Assembly (NCBI GenBank): GCA_910587425.1
Contig: CAJUKU010000006.1
Location: 1-64,000 of the forward strand
DNA: 64,000 bases
Source of the DNA: an uncultured Muribaculaceae bacterium
Lineage (GTDB): Bacteria > Bacteroidota > Bacteroidia > Bacteroidales > Muribaculaceae
Reading direction: 5' to 3'
A model generated the notes under the pieces. The model saw only the letters and a list, made by a program, of their open reading frames with translations, had not been told where the DNA came from and did no database searches. This document shows positions 1-8,802 of the stretch, in pieces (within the stretch, counting starts at the first letter, position 1; every line of letters begins with the position of its first letter). The translations under genes and the position numbers were made by a program.

Positions 1-2
1 AC

Positions 3-722
3 CGAAATGACGAGTTTGTTGTTATGGTGTTGAAAGATTTGGGAAAGATGCCATATAAAGAGCAGGTGCATTGGAAACAGTATAATGTAGAATATCCTGA
101 TGGTGTAAGACTCAGCGATACCACATGGAACCGCTGGTTCGCTGGAGTGTCAAGCGATACCAAGAACGCATCAGATCTGTTGTTTAAGAGTTTGTATGAA
201 GAGGCAAATAAAAAATGGGAGGCAAAGTATGGATATCCTATATATTTGGAGTTAGCACCTGGCGATAAGCATTTCTTTGATGAACTTCACTCCATGAATG
301 AGTTATATAACGATTCAACATTTGACAACCTGATACTTGCCTTTACCAAGGTAGTGATTGATTCCTTAAACGAGAAGCAGTTGGTCAATGGTATAGACGA
401 GACTAACGCTGATGTGCTTGCACTATTTGCGAGATGCAACGTCAAAGACAATAAGAAGTCAAACTTAAAAGGGGGTATACGCAGATTGCAGGCTGTGTTG
501 CTTTCTGAGGGCATCGAATGCGATAATCTCATAGAGTTGCTTTGCAAAATTCAAGCTTTACGATCAACTTCAGCTGCTCACAGGAAATCCACAGCTCCAG
601 ATAAGAAAACAAAAGAACTGCTCCAGTGGTTTGCAATTGACAAATACCCACATAAAGATGTAATTGATGGTATATTTAATCGACTAATTGAACAATTGAA
701 ATGGATAATACAGCAATGTTAG
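3..722 (+). CDS. Unrecognised protein, 5' end outside the window
   Basis: The frame is open from the first base of the window, so the visible Met at base 24 is probably internal and this is the C-terminal part of a longer protein (about 240 residues visible). I do not recognise the family with certainty. The visible part has a motif-like stretch near its start (KDLGKMPYKEQ, then W and Y/N residues) and is otherwise soluble, charged and probably helical. There is no membrane segment or signal. It ends at TAG 720-722, and an ATG at 716 overlaps that stop in another frame, which suggests a translationally coupled partner downstream. That partner now looks broken. The position next to a decayed gene is compatible with an accessory or defence-type locus, but nothing in the sequence proves it. 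Confidence 0.6.
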   Translation, partial: RNDEFVVMVLKDLGKMPYKEQVHWKQYNVEYPDGVRLSDTTWNRWFAGVSSDTKNASDLLFKSLYEEANKKWEAKYGYPIYLELAPGDKHFFDELHSMNELYNDSTFDNLILAFTKVVIDSLNEKQLVNGIDETNADVLALFARCNVKDNKKSNLKGGIRRLQAVLLSEGIECDNLIELLCKIQALRSTSAAHRKSTAPDKKTKELLQWFAIDKYPHKDVIDGIFNRLIEQLKWIIQQC

Positions 723-811
723 AAGTAAACAGTAGGATAATAATGGCAAAGAATGATGAAAACAGGCTTTCCAAGTTTGAGCTGCTTATAGCCCATGTGG
801 ACATAGAATAG
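716..811 (+). pseudogene. Remnant of a coupled downstream gene
   Basis: An ATG at 716 overlaps the stop of the preceding gene, as expected for translational coupling, and opens a 31-codon frame ending at TAG 809-811. An internal ATG at 743 begins MAKNDENRLSKFELL. Past the stop, the same frame reads on with protein-like sequence (TSYFLDKHCTLNQ) before a second TAG at 851, then stops accumulate. This pattern suggests a gene decayed by nonsense mutations. It could equally be a genuine short peptide or chance. Confidence 0.3.
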
Positions 812-1064
812 ACTAGCTACTTCCTTGACAAGCATTGTACCCTTAATCAATAGACAGAAGAATAATGAGGAAGCACTTGAATAATGAAGAAGGCTTTGTT
901 TGAGGGGCTGTAAAGTAGGAATAGTCATACGGCAGGGCTAAAAGGAAGGTTCTCACTACAAATATTTTAGAGTGAAGGCGATTATAAACTTACGTTAAAA
1001 TAAAAATTTAGGTGGCAAGTGAAATTGGTACATACACCCACCAGGCTGTGTAGAATAAATGTTT

Positions 1065-1072
1065 TAACTTTG
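1065..1072 (+). promoter_or_regulatory. Bacteroidota -7 box upstream of UDG-like gene
   Basis: TAACTTTG matches the TAnnTTTG -7 consensus. It lies downstream of the longest possible ATG (1019) and 12 bases before the ATG at 1085, so it argues for the 1085 or 1094 start. The -33 element is not evident. Confidence 0.55.
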
Positions 1073-1084
1073 CCGTTAAATAGA

Positions 1085-1867
1085 ATGACAGATATGAATA
1101 TACCTCAATTGTTTGTGGATTTGGTTTATTCTGATGAGAATAAACAGAACTATATAGGCATGGGAAATCCCAATGCCCGAATCTTAATAATTGGTCGCGA
1201 ACCGAACCACGACTTAACGACAGAGGATGGTCGCAATGGATTCGATCAAGATCAGCAGATGAATCGCGATAATTGGAAGAACCTAATAGAGGGCAGACCT
1301 GTAATTGGTCGGTGCAATCCACGTCGTCCATTTACAAATCAAAAGTGCCTGACAAACAATGGTCACAATGACGGAACGGCAAGAACATGGGTATGGTATC
1401 AGAAACTCGTAGACCTTATTTTAGGTCGAGAGTTTGAACGCAGCTATATGCTGCGCCCGGTGGATTTCCACGACTATTGCTTCCACACGGACATAAGCGC
1501 GGCGGCTGCAGCGAGGATTGCAACTACCGATAAGACTGCAAAAGCTGCATCTGTTGCAGAAAGAAGTGAGCAGTTGTTCTGCCATCCGTTCTTCAAACAG
1601 TTCCCTATTGTTATACTTGGCATAGGAACTGACGTAGGGCAATATGTGCCGCTCGAATGGTGTCAGAAAGTTCTCGGTTTCCCGATAAGTGAAGTGGTGA
1701 ACATCCAAAATAAGCCTATGATTTGGCTGAATGGTGACTCAACCAATAGTCGAGTGCTTATCCATAGCCACAGCCTATCTCAACCGTCCTACGAATACAT
1801 CTATAAAATCCGTGAAGTAATTTGGGAAAATGGTCTCTCCGATTGCTGTTGGCCTAAAGCCTATTGA
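1085..1867 (+). CDS. Uracil-DNA glycosylase superfamily-like protein
   Basis: Protein of about 260 residues. Near its N-terminus it has ARILIIGREPN, which resembles motif 1 of the uracil-DNA glycosylase fold (hydrophobic strand, then Gly-x-x-Pro). Near its C-terminus a hydrophobic strand runs into LIHSHSLS, where these enzymes carry the His-containing second motif. No secretion signal. The family excises damaged bases from DNA, but many members are uncharacterised, so substrate and activity are inference. The frame can be extended to an ATG at 1019, but a -7 box at 1065-1072 lies inside that extension, so I place the start at 1085 (next Met at 1094). It stands alone, with about 540 non-coding bases after it. 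Confidence 0.5.
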   Translation: MTDMNIPQLFVDLVYSDENKQNYIGMGNPNARILIIGREPNHDLTTEDGRNGFDQDQQMNRDNWKNLIEGRPVIGRCNPRRPFTNQKCLTNNGHNDGTARTWVWYQKLVDLILGREFERSYMLRPVDFHDYCFHTDISAAAAARIATTDKTAKAASVAERSEQLFCHPFFKQFPIVILGIGTDVGQYVPLEWCQKVLGFPISEVVNIQNKPMIWLNGDSTNSRVLIHSHSLSQPSYEYIYKIREVIWENGLSDCCWPKAY

Positions 1868-2075
1868 AAATTATGGCTTTAATTGATGTGAGAAACAACA
1901 TAAAAGGTCGTAAAACTTTGGATGTGTACATTTCTAAATTAGATAGCCGAACATAGGTATTTTACTACCCGTTAGAAAGTGCACCGATGGTCACGTATAA
2001 CACAATCAGCTCCCGTCAGGCTCAGCTCCGATCATCTGAATCATTCTGAGAGTGCCCTCAATACCGGATATAGCA

Positions 2076-2106
2076 GCGGTGTGCAAAGCTGGTTTTGACA
2101 CACCGC
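2076..2106. terminator. Terminator-like hairpin
   Basis: GCGGTGTG (2076-2083) pairs with CACACCGC (2099-2106), and an inner CAAA/TTTG extends the stem after a bulge. There is no T run on the plus strand. The stem is nearly the same as the aspD terminator at 13291-13323, so it may be a relic or weak terminator of the UDG-like gene. Confidence 0.35.
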
Positions 2107-2116
2107 CCCCGATATT

Positions 2117-2171
2117 CAAAATAGTGTAATACCAAATTTTCGTTAGTAAAAAATGGCATTACACTATTTTG
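2117..2171. repeat. 14-bp perfect inverted repeat
   Basis: CAAAATAGTGTAAT (2117-2130) and its exact reverse complement (2158-2171) flank 27 bases. No T tract follows, so it is a poor intrinsic terminator. It could be a small hairpin element or the footprint of a mobile element. Confidence 0.5.
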
Positions 2172-2337
2172 ATAAATGCAGTCTTAAACGTTATGAGGCA
2201 GAGATTCCGTGAGTTAGAAGAGGATCTGTATTCGGGCTTGAATCGGGTTTACATGACATTTGTGATAGTCGAGCAGATCACTGTTGCTGTAATAGTAGCG
2301 CAGGCGTACGTTTGTGTACATGCTGCCCCTTGGTAGA

Positions 2338-2386
2338 GGTATGGATTAAGGCATATTCCATACCAACTTTGTGTCATATAAATTTG
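2338..2386 (+). promoter_or_regulatory. SDR promoter with operator-like palindrome
   Basis: GGTATGGA (2338-2345) and TCCATACC (2357-2364) form a perfect 8-bp inverted repeat with an 11-base gap. It ends 14 bases before a -7 box TAAATTTG (2379-2386), which is 25 bases upstream of the SDR start. The position suggests a regulator site, but no regulator gene is adjacent. Confidence 0.45.
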
Positions 2387-2411
2387 TTCTATTCAAAAGT
2401 AAATAAGAGAT

Positions 2412-3191
2412 ATGTATGATATAGGTAAGATGTTTGACCTCGGCGGCAAGGTTGCCGTTGTGACCGGTGGCGGCGACGGTATCGGGCGCGCGTCGTGCGA
2501 GATACTGGCATCGGCAGGAGCATCTGTAGTGGTGAGCGATCTGTCGCCCGACAAGGCAAAGGTGGTAGCCGACTCCATCGCGGCAGCGGGAGGAAAGTCA
2601 GCTGCTGTGGGCTGCAATGTGCTCGAGGATGCTGACCTGGAGCATATGATAGATTTTGCGGCATCCACTTTTGGCACGGTGAACATACTGGTGAACAATG
2701 CCGGAATGGGTGGCGGCGGTCGTGAGAATCCGTTTAAGATCGACCGTGCTTATGTGGAACGGATCTATGCCATGAACGTATTCGCGCCATGGCAACTTTG
2801 CAAACTGGCAGCCCCGCACATGCAGAGTTCGGGCTATGGCAGCATAATCAATATCACCTCGATGAGCAGTGTGAACAATGATCCCGACATGGCAATATAC
2901 GGTTCGTCGAAGGCGGCGCTCAACCATCTGGCATCGAATCTCGCATACGACTATGGACCTATGGGTATCCGCATCAACTGTGTGGCTCCGGGAGCTACAC
3001 GCACTCATGCGCTTGCCTCGGTGCTGACCCCTGAGATGGAGGCGCGGATGCTATCCCACACACCTATAAAGCGGCTTGGCGAAGCGAGCGACATCGCTCG
3101 TGTGGTATTGTTCTTTGCCTCGCCGGCATCGACGTGGATAAGCGGTCAGGTACTGATGGTAAACGGCGGGGGCGTGCAGACACTCGAGTGA
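2412..3191 (+). CDS. hdhA: SDR oxidoreductase, 7alpha-hydroxysteroid dehydrogenase-like
   Basis: 259-residue classical short-chain dehydrogenase. It has the cofactor motif TGGGDGIG (18-25), an Asp at 43 after the second strand (favours NAD over NADP), NNAG (95-98), the catalytic Ser in NITSMSS (about 150) and YGSSK (Tyr163, Lys167). The C-terminal half matches what I remember of Escherichia coli HdhA nearly motif for motif: ITSM, SSKAA.NHL, VAPGA.T.AL.SV.TPE, HTPI.RLG, SPAS.W.SGQ, and the terminal GGGVQ.L. That enzyme oxidises the 7alpha-hydroxyl of cholic and chenodeoxycholic acids. Bile-acid activity is therefore a fair inference for a gut organism, but SDR substrate cannot be read from sequence. 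The gene is monocistronic with its own promoter. The start at 2412 suits family length; Met7 is an alternative. Confidence 0.75.
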   Translation: MYDIGKMFDLGGKVAVVTGGGDGIGRASCEILASAGASVVVSDLSPDKAKVVADSIAAAGGKSAAVGCNVLEDADLEHMIDFAASTFGTVNILVNNAGMGGGGRENPFKIDRAYVERIYAMNVFAPWQLCKLAAPHMQSSGYGSIINITSMSSVNNDPDMAIYGSSKAALNHLASNLAYDYGPMGIRINCVAPGATRTHALASVLTPEMEARMLSHTPIKRLGEASDIARVVLFFASPASTWISGQVLMVNGGGVQTLE

Positions 3192-3273
3192 ACAGTCTGC
3201 GGCAGGAAACGGGTGTGGGTGGGGTCTTTTTGGTTAAAGCTCGTTAAATGTTGGTTGTCGGGGGTTGGTTGGG

Positions 3274-3304
3274 TTTGCAGGTTGGGTTAATGTATGTAAA
3301 TTTG
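3274..3304 (+). promoter_or_regulatory. Promoter of the InlB-repeat protein gene
   Basis: TTTG (3274-3277), 19 bases, then TAAATTTG (3297-3304): a full -33/-7 match. It leaves a long leader of about 190 bases before the start at 3503, which includes a short hairpin (GCTGCC 3418-3423 with GGCAGC 3432-3437) and an eight-T run near 3472. The 3192-3502 gap contains nothing else I can identify. Confidence 0.6.
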
Positions 3305-3502
3305 CGACGTACGGCGCATGATAATGAGATTGTAAATGGATCATTCGCCAACTATAAATCTTAAAGATACCATGTATGATGATCGACATTTATTCTAAGG
3401 TTAAGCTGCCGCCGGATGCTGCCATGATATAGGCAGCTATAAAGTGCTTGAACAGCCGTTAGACAACTCATTTTTTTTGTAAATACACAATAACATAAAA
3501 CA

Positions 3503-6500
3503 ATGAAAGCAGACCGCTTCTTTGCAATCGATCGTGGTAACTCTTGTAAATTCATTGCTGTCGGCAAGTGTTTTCTGCCTATGGCAGTCGCATGTACAGT
3601 TAAGATTCAGAAAACATTTTCTCCTGTTCTTTTATGGATCATGGTCGTGGTGACGACCATTCTGATGTCTCCCCATGTTCATGCAGCAACCTATAGTACA
3701 TACACAAGCATTTCGGCATTAAAGGCTGATGCGGTTGCCGGAAAGATAAAATCAACGACTAAGGTATTGCTGGATATAGATTTCTGTAAGCAGAAACAAG
3801 GGTCTTTGAATGAGTGGTTTGTTATCGATTTAGATAATCCGGAAGATGCAATTTATGTGAAAAATTTCAGTTCCGAATGTGTTAGTCCGATTGATGCAGA
3901 CTGTTACCATGGCATTTATGGTGTAGTTACAATATTTGATGATGAGTTTACAATAAGAGTCAATATCAAGCCCTCTGATGCAGATGATGCATTACTTAAT
4001 GCTCATGTAGGTATTGATAGGCTTCCGCTTTATGTCTTACCTTTAAATGTTGATGCTGTAACTGTCCGGGATGCTAATAATATCAACAAGATCGCTCGGG
4101 CGAGTGGTACGCTAAAATATGATAAGACACAGAGTGTGTATTATCTTTTGCTTGGTGATCAAAATCAATTGTATGTTAAGTTCAGAGAAGCACCAGCGTC
4201 GGGCTATGAAGGAAGTAATGTCACCGTAGTCGGAGGAATATCAAGTGTATTACCTGATGATTGCATTACCGGTATATATGTTGATGAGATCTGGATGTCG
4301 GGTGAGGAGCCGGCGCGGACTCTGAGAGTGTCGGCAGGTGAGGGTGGTACGGTCTGTATTGGTCAAGAAGGGAGCGGTCAGACGGAGATTGCGGTGACTG
4401 ACGGCAGTTCTGTTATACTTCATGCTCAGCCAATGAGCGGTTATGTGTTTGATTCCTGGAAAGTCGCCGGCACGTTGGTATCAACTGACGCTACCGCCGC
4501 GGTGACGGCTATAGCCGATGTCACTTATGAGGCTGTCTTTATCAAACTTGACCGTCCGGAAGATGTCGCGATTTCTGTCGCGTGCAACGACGATCAGCTT
4601 GGAACGGCGACGTTAGCGGTGGAGGGGAGTGAAGAATCTGCTTCCGCATCGCTTAGAGTGCTGCCGGGGACGGCTGTTGTTGCTACGGCTGTTCCAGCCG
4701 TCGGTGCGGGCTTCGCAGGATGGTATTCGGGTGAGACATGTCTGTCGACTGACGCACAATATCGTTTTGAGGTGAGCACCGACAGGCAGCTTGAGGCGCG
4801 GTTTTATAAGGGCGCTACTGTCACTGTCGAGAACTGCACCGGAGGCTTGCTTACGGTGACAGCCAACGGTAATCCCTTACCGGAATCAGGATTCGTACAG
4901 CTTGGCTCGGTCATACGGATAGATGCGGTCACTAGTGATGGATATGAACTCGAGGAAGTGTGCGTGAATGGTGAGCCTATTGAAATTCCGGCTGTGTTTG
5001 ATCTGTCGGAAAATATTATAGTAACAGCCACATTCAGCATAGATCCGGAATATCTTCCGGCGGCTACAACAATTTATGAACTGGATGCACAGCGAACCGA
5101 CGGACGGAAAGTGAATATAACCACACCACTGACAGTGGTTGAGCGTCTTGATGGATATGATTATCTTCTTACTGACGGTAATTCTGTAATAGTGATCGTG
5201 AGTCCGAAGTTGGTCATGACTCCAGATCAGGTTATCAAAGCTTTAAACGGAGTGTGCAAGACTATCGGTGGCATCCCGTATGTGTCTCTGACAGAAGCAC
5301 CTGACGTTGATCTGGATGGGCAACCGGTGAAGATAGAACCGGAGACAGCTACGGTCAGCATGTTGCCGTCAATGCCCGGACGATATGTAAGGTTGCATGG
5401 TGTGACCATACAGTCGGGTGAGGTGCGAGATTACAGCAACAGCAGAATGGGTCAGGCTAAATATGGATTCTTTTGTCCCGACAATCTTTTTTATCCCGAG
5501 GCGGGTGCATTGTATGATGTGGTCGGAACGGTTTGTGCATCCGGAATAGATCCGGTGGTATATACCAATTCGCATCCGGTAATGGTTGATCACAGCAGCA
5601 GTAATATCGTGGGTGTGAGTGTCAGGGTTGACTCTCCCGAGCGTGGCACGGCATGGATAGAAAGAAGTGATAATGCCGATAACCGTTACCGCACGGTTGA
5701 AGCGGCGGCGCAACTGGTAGATGTCTCTCTTACAGCCGAGGCTGCCGAAGGTTGGGAGTTCGACCACTGGATAGATAAGGATGGCGCGGTTAGTGAGGAA
5801 AATCCACTGACGTTTAATCTTGATACCACGACAAATTATTGTGCCGTATTCAAGGAGAAAACGACAACCGAAGAGCCTGAAAATCCTGATCCTGACAATC
5901 CTGAAAAACCGGATCCAGAGAAACCGGATCCCGAACAGCCGGAGAATCCTGAAAATCCTGACCCGGAGAAACCCGATCCTGAAAATCCGGAGAAGCCTGA
6001 TAACCCGGAGCAGCCGGTGAAACCGCAGAAGTTTGTCGCTACATTCCGTCAGGCTGCACATGGCACATTCTCGGTGATTTGCGGCGGATCGGTGCTCGCA
6101 TCAGGAAGCTATGTGGAGAAGGATGCCGTATTGACTGTAAATATTACTGCTGATGATGGATACCATGTCGCGGCTCTGATGGTCAACGGGACTCCGGTGG
6201 AAGTGCATTCCGACGCGACGGCAACAATAACAGTCGCCGGAGATGTGGAGATTTCTGTTGCCTACGAACGTGACAAGCCGGCATACTCCGAGTTGCGTGT
6301 CGCCGTAGCTCCATGGGAAGAGGATATTCCAATGGGCAAGGTATACATAGACACGGAGGGCACTTCCTATATCACCTCTGTCCGTGGTGAGCAGCATGTA
6401 TATCATGCCGAACCTGCCGAGGGATGCCGGTTTGTAGGGTGGAGACAACAAGGCATGGAAAGTATCATGAACACATCGTCGGTTTTCACGGTGACGGCAT

Positions 6501-7495
6501 CGGCAGATATTACCTTGGTGGCTGAATTTGACTACATAGTTCAGGCAGCCCGCCGGGTGTCGGTTTGCGCTTCGGATGAAGCCAAAGGATCTGTAGCCAT
6601 AGCGGGAATTGACGGTACAGAAATCACCACACGCCGATATCTGCACATTTCGGTGACACCGGCTTCCGACGATCACCGGTTTGTGGCGTGGAAAGACGCT
6701 TCAGGGCGCATTGTCTCGGATAAGCCTGAATTTGTCTATACGGATGCTGCTGATGCAGAATTGACAGCTATATTCAGCTCGTCATATTTTGTAAAAGTTA
6801 CGACAGCCGGCAACGGTAATTTTACAAGCGGCGAAACTGTCCTTGCCGACCGTCAGCCTGAAGGAAGCATCGTACAGCTGAAATTCGTACCGGATGATCA
6901 CCATGAACTTGTTTCAGTTACTGTTGACGGTGCGGCAATATCTTTCACACCGGATGAGGATGGTTGCTTCACACTTGACCTTCTGGTGGATGCCCATCAT
7001 TCGGTCGAGGCGGAGTATTCACCGTGCCGGTACAAGATTGCAGTGATCCCGCATGCGCATGGTAAAATCGAGGTCTACGGAGGAATCGACAATGACGGAC
7101 GTCCTGTAGGATCTGCGTTTGTAGACGGCTCAAAAGTTCAGTATGCTACACGCCTACATCTCTTTGTGACGCCTGATGACGGTTACCGCCTGATAAACCT
7201 GAGCATCAATGGAACCGCAGTGATATTACCTGAGGGAGGTGTCGCGGGAGATGTATACCGGTATGAGTTTGAGATCGATGGTGACGTAAGTCTTGCCGCA
7301 GATTATCAACCGGTGAAAACGCCGACAGGAATAGGTGAGATAGGCTGTGACGCCTCCGGCAACCCATATACGGTGTACGATCTTAGCGGACGTTACCGTG
7401 GCACGACCGAAAACGTCAAGACACTTCCCGCCGGGATCTACATATTAGTTAATACTTCCACCGGTGAATCTCTCAAATATCACCATAACCCTTGA
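3503..7495 (+). CDS. Large secreted protein with nine InlB-like repeats
   Basis: 1330 residues. A hydrophobic signal segment (about 40-61, ending HVHAA) implies export. The first Met gives an unusually long pre-signal stretch, so Met27 (3581) may be the real start. Order: an N-terminal domain of unknown fold (about 65-270), three divergent InlB B-type repeats (from 272, 352 and 437), a second unknown domain (about 514-700), a fourth repeat (701-785), a Pro-Glu-Asp linker (about 789-842), five more repeats (842-1270) and a C-terminal domain (about 1273-1330). Repeats share G-x-V, then a GY/F..W strand and a final ATF/AVF/AEF. The C-terminus (VYDLSGRY, LPAGIYIL) resembles the sorting or anchoring tails of Bacteroidota surface proteins. 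Likely a cell-surface adhesin or scaffold; no catalytic motif seen. Its own promoter and a strong terminator bracket it. Confidence 0.8.
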   Translation: MKADRFFAIDRGNSCKFIAVGKCFLPMAVACTVKIQKTFSPVLLWIMVVVTTILMSPHVHAATYSTYTSISALKADAVAGKIKSTTKVLLDIDFCKQKQGSLNEWFVIDLDNPEDAIYVKNFSSECVSPIDADCYHGIYGVVTIFDDEFTIRVNIKPSDADDALLNAHVGIDRLPLYVLPLNVDAVTVRDANNINKIARASGTLKYDKTQSVYYLLLGDQNQLYVKFREAPASGYEGSNVTVVGGISSVLPDDCITGIYVDEIWMSGEEPARTLRVSAGEGGTVCIGQEGSGQTEIAVTDGSSVILHAQPMSGYVFDSWKVAGTLVSTDATAAVTAIADVTYEAVFIKLDRPEDVAISVACNDDQLGTATLAVEGSEESASASLRVLPGTAVVATAVPAVGAGFAGWYSGETCLSTDAQYRFEVSTDRQLEARFYKGATVTVENCTGGLLTVTANGNPLPESGFVQLGSVIRIDAVTSDGYELEEVCVNGEPIEIPAVFDLSENIIVTATFSIDPEYLPAATTIYELDAQRTDGRKVNITTPLTVVERLDGYDYLLTDGNSVIVIVSPKLVMTPDQVIKALNGVCKTIGGIPYVSLTEAPDVDLDGQPVKIEPETATVSMLPSMPGRYVRLHGVTIQSGEVRDYSNSRMGQAKYGFFCPDNLFYPEAGALYDVVGTVCASGIDPVVYTNSHPVMVDHSSSNIVGVSVRVDSPERGTAWIERSDNADNRYRTVEAAAQLVDVSLTAEAAEGWEFDHWIDKDGAVSEENPLTFNLDTTTNYCAVFKEKTTTEEPENPDPDNPEKPDPEKPDPEQPENPENPDPEKPDPENPEKPDNPEQPVKPQKFVATFRQAAHGTFSVICGGSVLASGSYVEKDAVLTVNITADDGYHVAALMVNGTPVEVHSDATATITVAGDVEISVAYERDKPAYSELRVAVAPWEEDIPMGKVYIDTEGTSYITSVRGEQHVYHAEPAEGCRFVGWRQQGMESIMNTSSVFTVTASADITLVAEFDYIVQAARRVSVCASDEAKGSVAIAGIDGTEITTRRYLHISVTPASDDHRFVAWKDASGRIVSDKPEFVYTDAADAELTAIFSSSYFVKVTTAGNGNFTSGETVLADRQPEGSIVQLKFVPDDHHELVSVTVDGAAISFTPDEDGCFTLDLLVDAHHSVEAEYSPCRYKIAVIPHAHGKIEVYGGIDNDGRPVGSAFVDGSKVQYATRLHLFVTPDDGYRLINLSINGTAVILPEGGVAGDVYRYEFEIDGDVSLAADYQPVKTPTGIGEIGCDASGNPYTVYDLSGRYRGTTENVKTLPAGIYILVNTSTGESLKYHHNP
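5866..6025 (+). repeat. Pro-Glu-Asp linker repeats
   Basis: Imperfect tandem repeats of the type CCT/CCG-GA-AAT/AAA encode a PEKPDPE/PENPDPE spacer of about 50 residues between InlB-like repeats 4 and 5. Such extended linkers separate domains on cell-surface proteins, and the DNA repeat could change length by slippage. Confidence 0.75.
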
Positions 7496-7534
7496 TTGAC
7501 AAGAAGTGTGTACTGATATTCCTACGTTATATGA

Positions 7535-7564
7535 CAGAGGCTGCGTTGAAATTCGCAGCCTCTG
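7535..7564. terminator. Bidirectional intrinsic terminator
   Basis: An 11-bp perfect stem (7535-7545 with 7554-7564, core GAGGCTGCG) with an 8-base loop and T-rich flank (TTGTTTT) on the plus strand. It sits between two convergent genes and can serve both. Confidence 0.8.
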
Positions 7565-7569
7565 TTGTT

Positions 7570-8751
7570 TTATGCGCTGAGGGTTGATCGCCGGAATGTT
7601 TTCAGAGCGAAGAACAGGGCACAGAGCGAACAGATACCCAGTAACAGCAGAGTGGTTGTCATGATATTACCTATACCCACCAATGGGGTGACAATACCTC
7701 CGAAAAGGAATCCGGAAGCACCGAATATGGCGGAAGCTGTGCCGACTATATCGCGACCTTCGTCCATAGCCAATGTCGTTGATGAGGTAAGATTGAATCC
7801 TACGCAGACAAGCATAGTGAATGTGAATATCTCGTAAGGAATGAATGCCGGCAGGAGGATATATGCGATTGCCTGGAGGGTTGTCGCGGCAACTATACCA
7901 GATGTGCCGAACAGTGCGGCATTCTTCATCTTCTTGAATTTTAGCGACATCGCCGAGCCGAGACCGATTCCAAGAGCATTGACACCGAACACAATTGCAA
8001 ACTGAAGTTCTGAATAGCCGAAATGATTCTGTATTATAAACGATGCGGATGATATGTATGAAAAGAGCACGCCGCACGTGAATGTATATAGAAGCGTATA
8101 GATTACGAAATATTTCATTCGGAACACATCAGGGAATCTGCTCAGCAGGCTTATTACGGATCCTTTGTGACGTTTCTCCAGAGGGTGTGATTCACGGAAA
8201 ATGAGGCACATGATCAGAATGACGATTCCTATCGCGAAGAGGATCCAGAAAATCCCTTGCCATCCGACAGCCTCCGACACCAATCCTCCAATCACCGGTG
8301 CCGTAACCGGTGCGATACCGTTTACTGCTCCGATTATGGCAAGAGTCTTTGCGAGCTCACGCCCGGAATAACAGTCGGTGGCGACAGAGCGTGACAGCAC
8401 AAGACCGCCGGAACCACCGAGTCCTTGCAGGAAGCGGCAGATATTGAAAAACTCTATGGTGGGTGAATATATACTTGCCACTGTTGACACTGCAAAAAGC
8501 ACCATTGCAGACAGCAGGATTGCCCGTCGTCCGAATTTATCACTCAATGGACCGAAAAAAATCTGCCCGACGGCAAGACCGATCATGCTTGCTGCAAGTC
8601 CCATCTGTACAAGCGATGGAGTCGTGTTAAAAACCTCCGCCATCGATGGAAGGGTTGGTAGGTACATGTCGGTTACCAAAGGACCGAACGCCGACAGAAT
8701 GCCGAGAAAAATAATCAGAAACAGATAATATTTCTTACTGAAATTAGCCAT
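7570..8751 (-). CDS. MFS drug exporter, Bcr/CflA family
   Basis: 393 residues with about twelve hydrophobic segments: a DHA1-type major facilitator that should export small toxic molecules in exchange for protons across the inner membrane. Diagnostic features are the N-terminal VTDMYLPTLPSMAE segment, typical of the Bcr/CflA (bicyclomycin/chloramphenicol resistance) group, and the loop 2-3 motif GPLSDKFGRRA. The arginine-bearing CRFLQGLGGSGG segment and the proline/glycine-rich APVTAPVIGG helix (motif C, antiporter signature) follow. Length is normal. The actual substrate cannot be predicted. It has its own promoter (-7 box 8768-8775) and is the last gene of the minus-strand group. Confidence 0.88.
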   Translation of the reverse strand: MANFSKKYYLFLIIFLGILSAFGPLVTDMYLPTLPSMAEVFNTTPSLVQMGLAASMIGLAVGQIFFGPLSDKFGRRAILLSAMVLFAVSTVASIYSPTIEFFNICRFLQGLGGSGGLVLSRSVATDCYSGRELAKTLAIIGAVNGIAPVTAPVIGGLVSEAVGWQGIFWILFAIGIVILIMCLIFRESHPLEKRHKGSVISLLSRFPDVFRMKYFVIYTLLYTFTCGVLFSYISSASFIIQNHFGYSELQFAIVFGVNALGIGLGSAMSLKFKKMKNAALFGTSGIVAATTLQAIAYILLPAFIPYEIFTFTMLVCVGFNLTSSTTLAMDEGRDIVGTASAIFGASGFLFGGIVTPLVGIGNIMTTTLLLLGICSLCALFFALKTFRRSTLSA

Positions 8752-8767
8752 GTGAAAAAAATTTGCG

Positions 8768-8775
8768 CAAAGTTA
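8768..8775 (-). promoter_or_regulatory. -7 box for the MFS exporter
   Basis: Reading on the minus strand, TAACTTTG lies 16 bases before the start codon at 8751. No good -33 match is seen. Confidence 0.5.
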
Positions 8776-8802
8776 CCAAAAGATCCGTTCGCGCGTACTT
8801 TT

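Larger units (their letters stand above)
1868..2411. other. Intergenic region with hairpins and SDR promoter
   Basis: No credible gene on either strand. The stretch holds a terminator-like hairpin (2076-2106), a 14-bp perfect inverted repeat (2117-2171), and a palindrome plus -7 box in front of the SDR gene (2338-2386). I see nothing else. Confidence 0.5.

Noticed and set aside
5369..6061. Minus-strand frame opposite the InlB-repeat gene
   Set aside because: Its Arg/Phe/Ile repeats merely mirror the Pro-Glu linker of the real gene.
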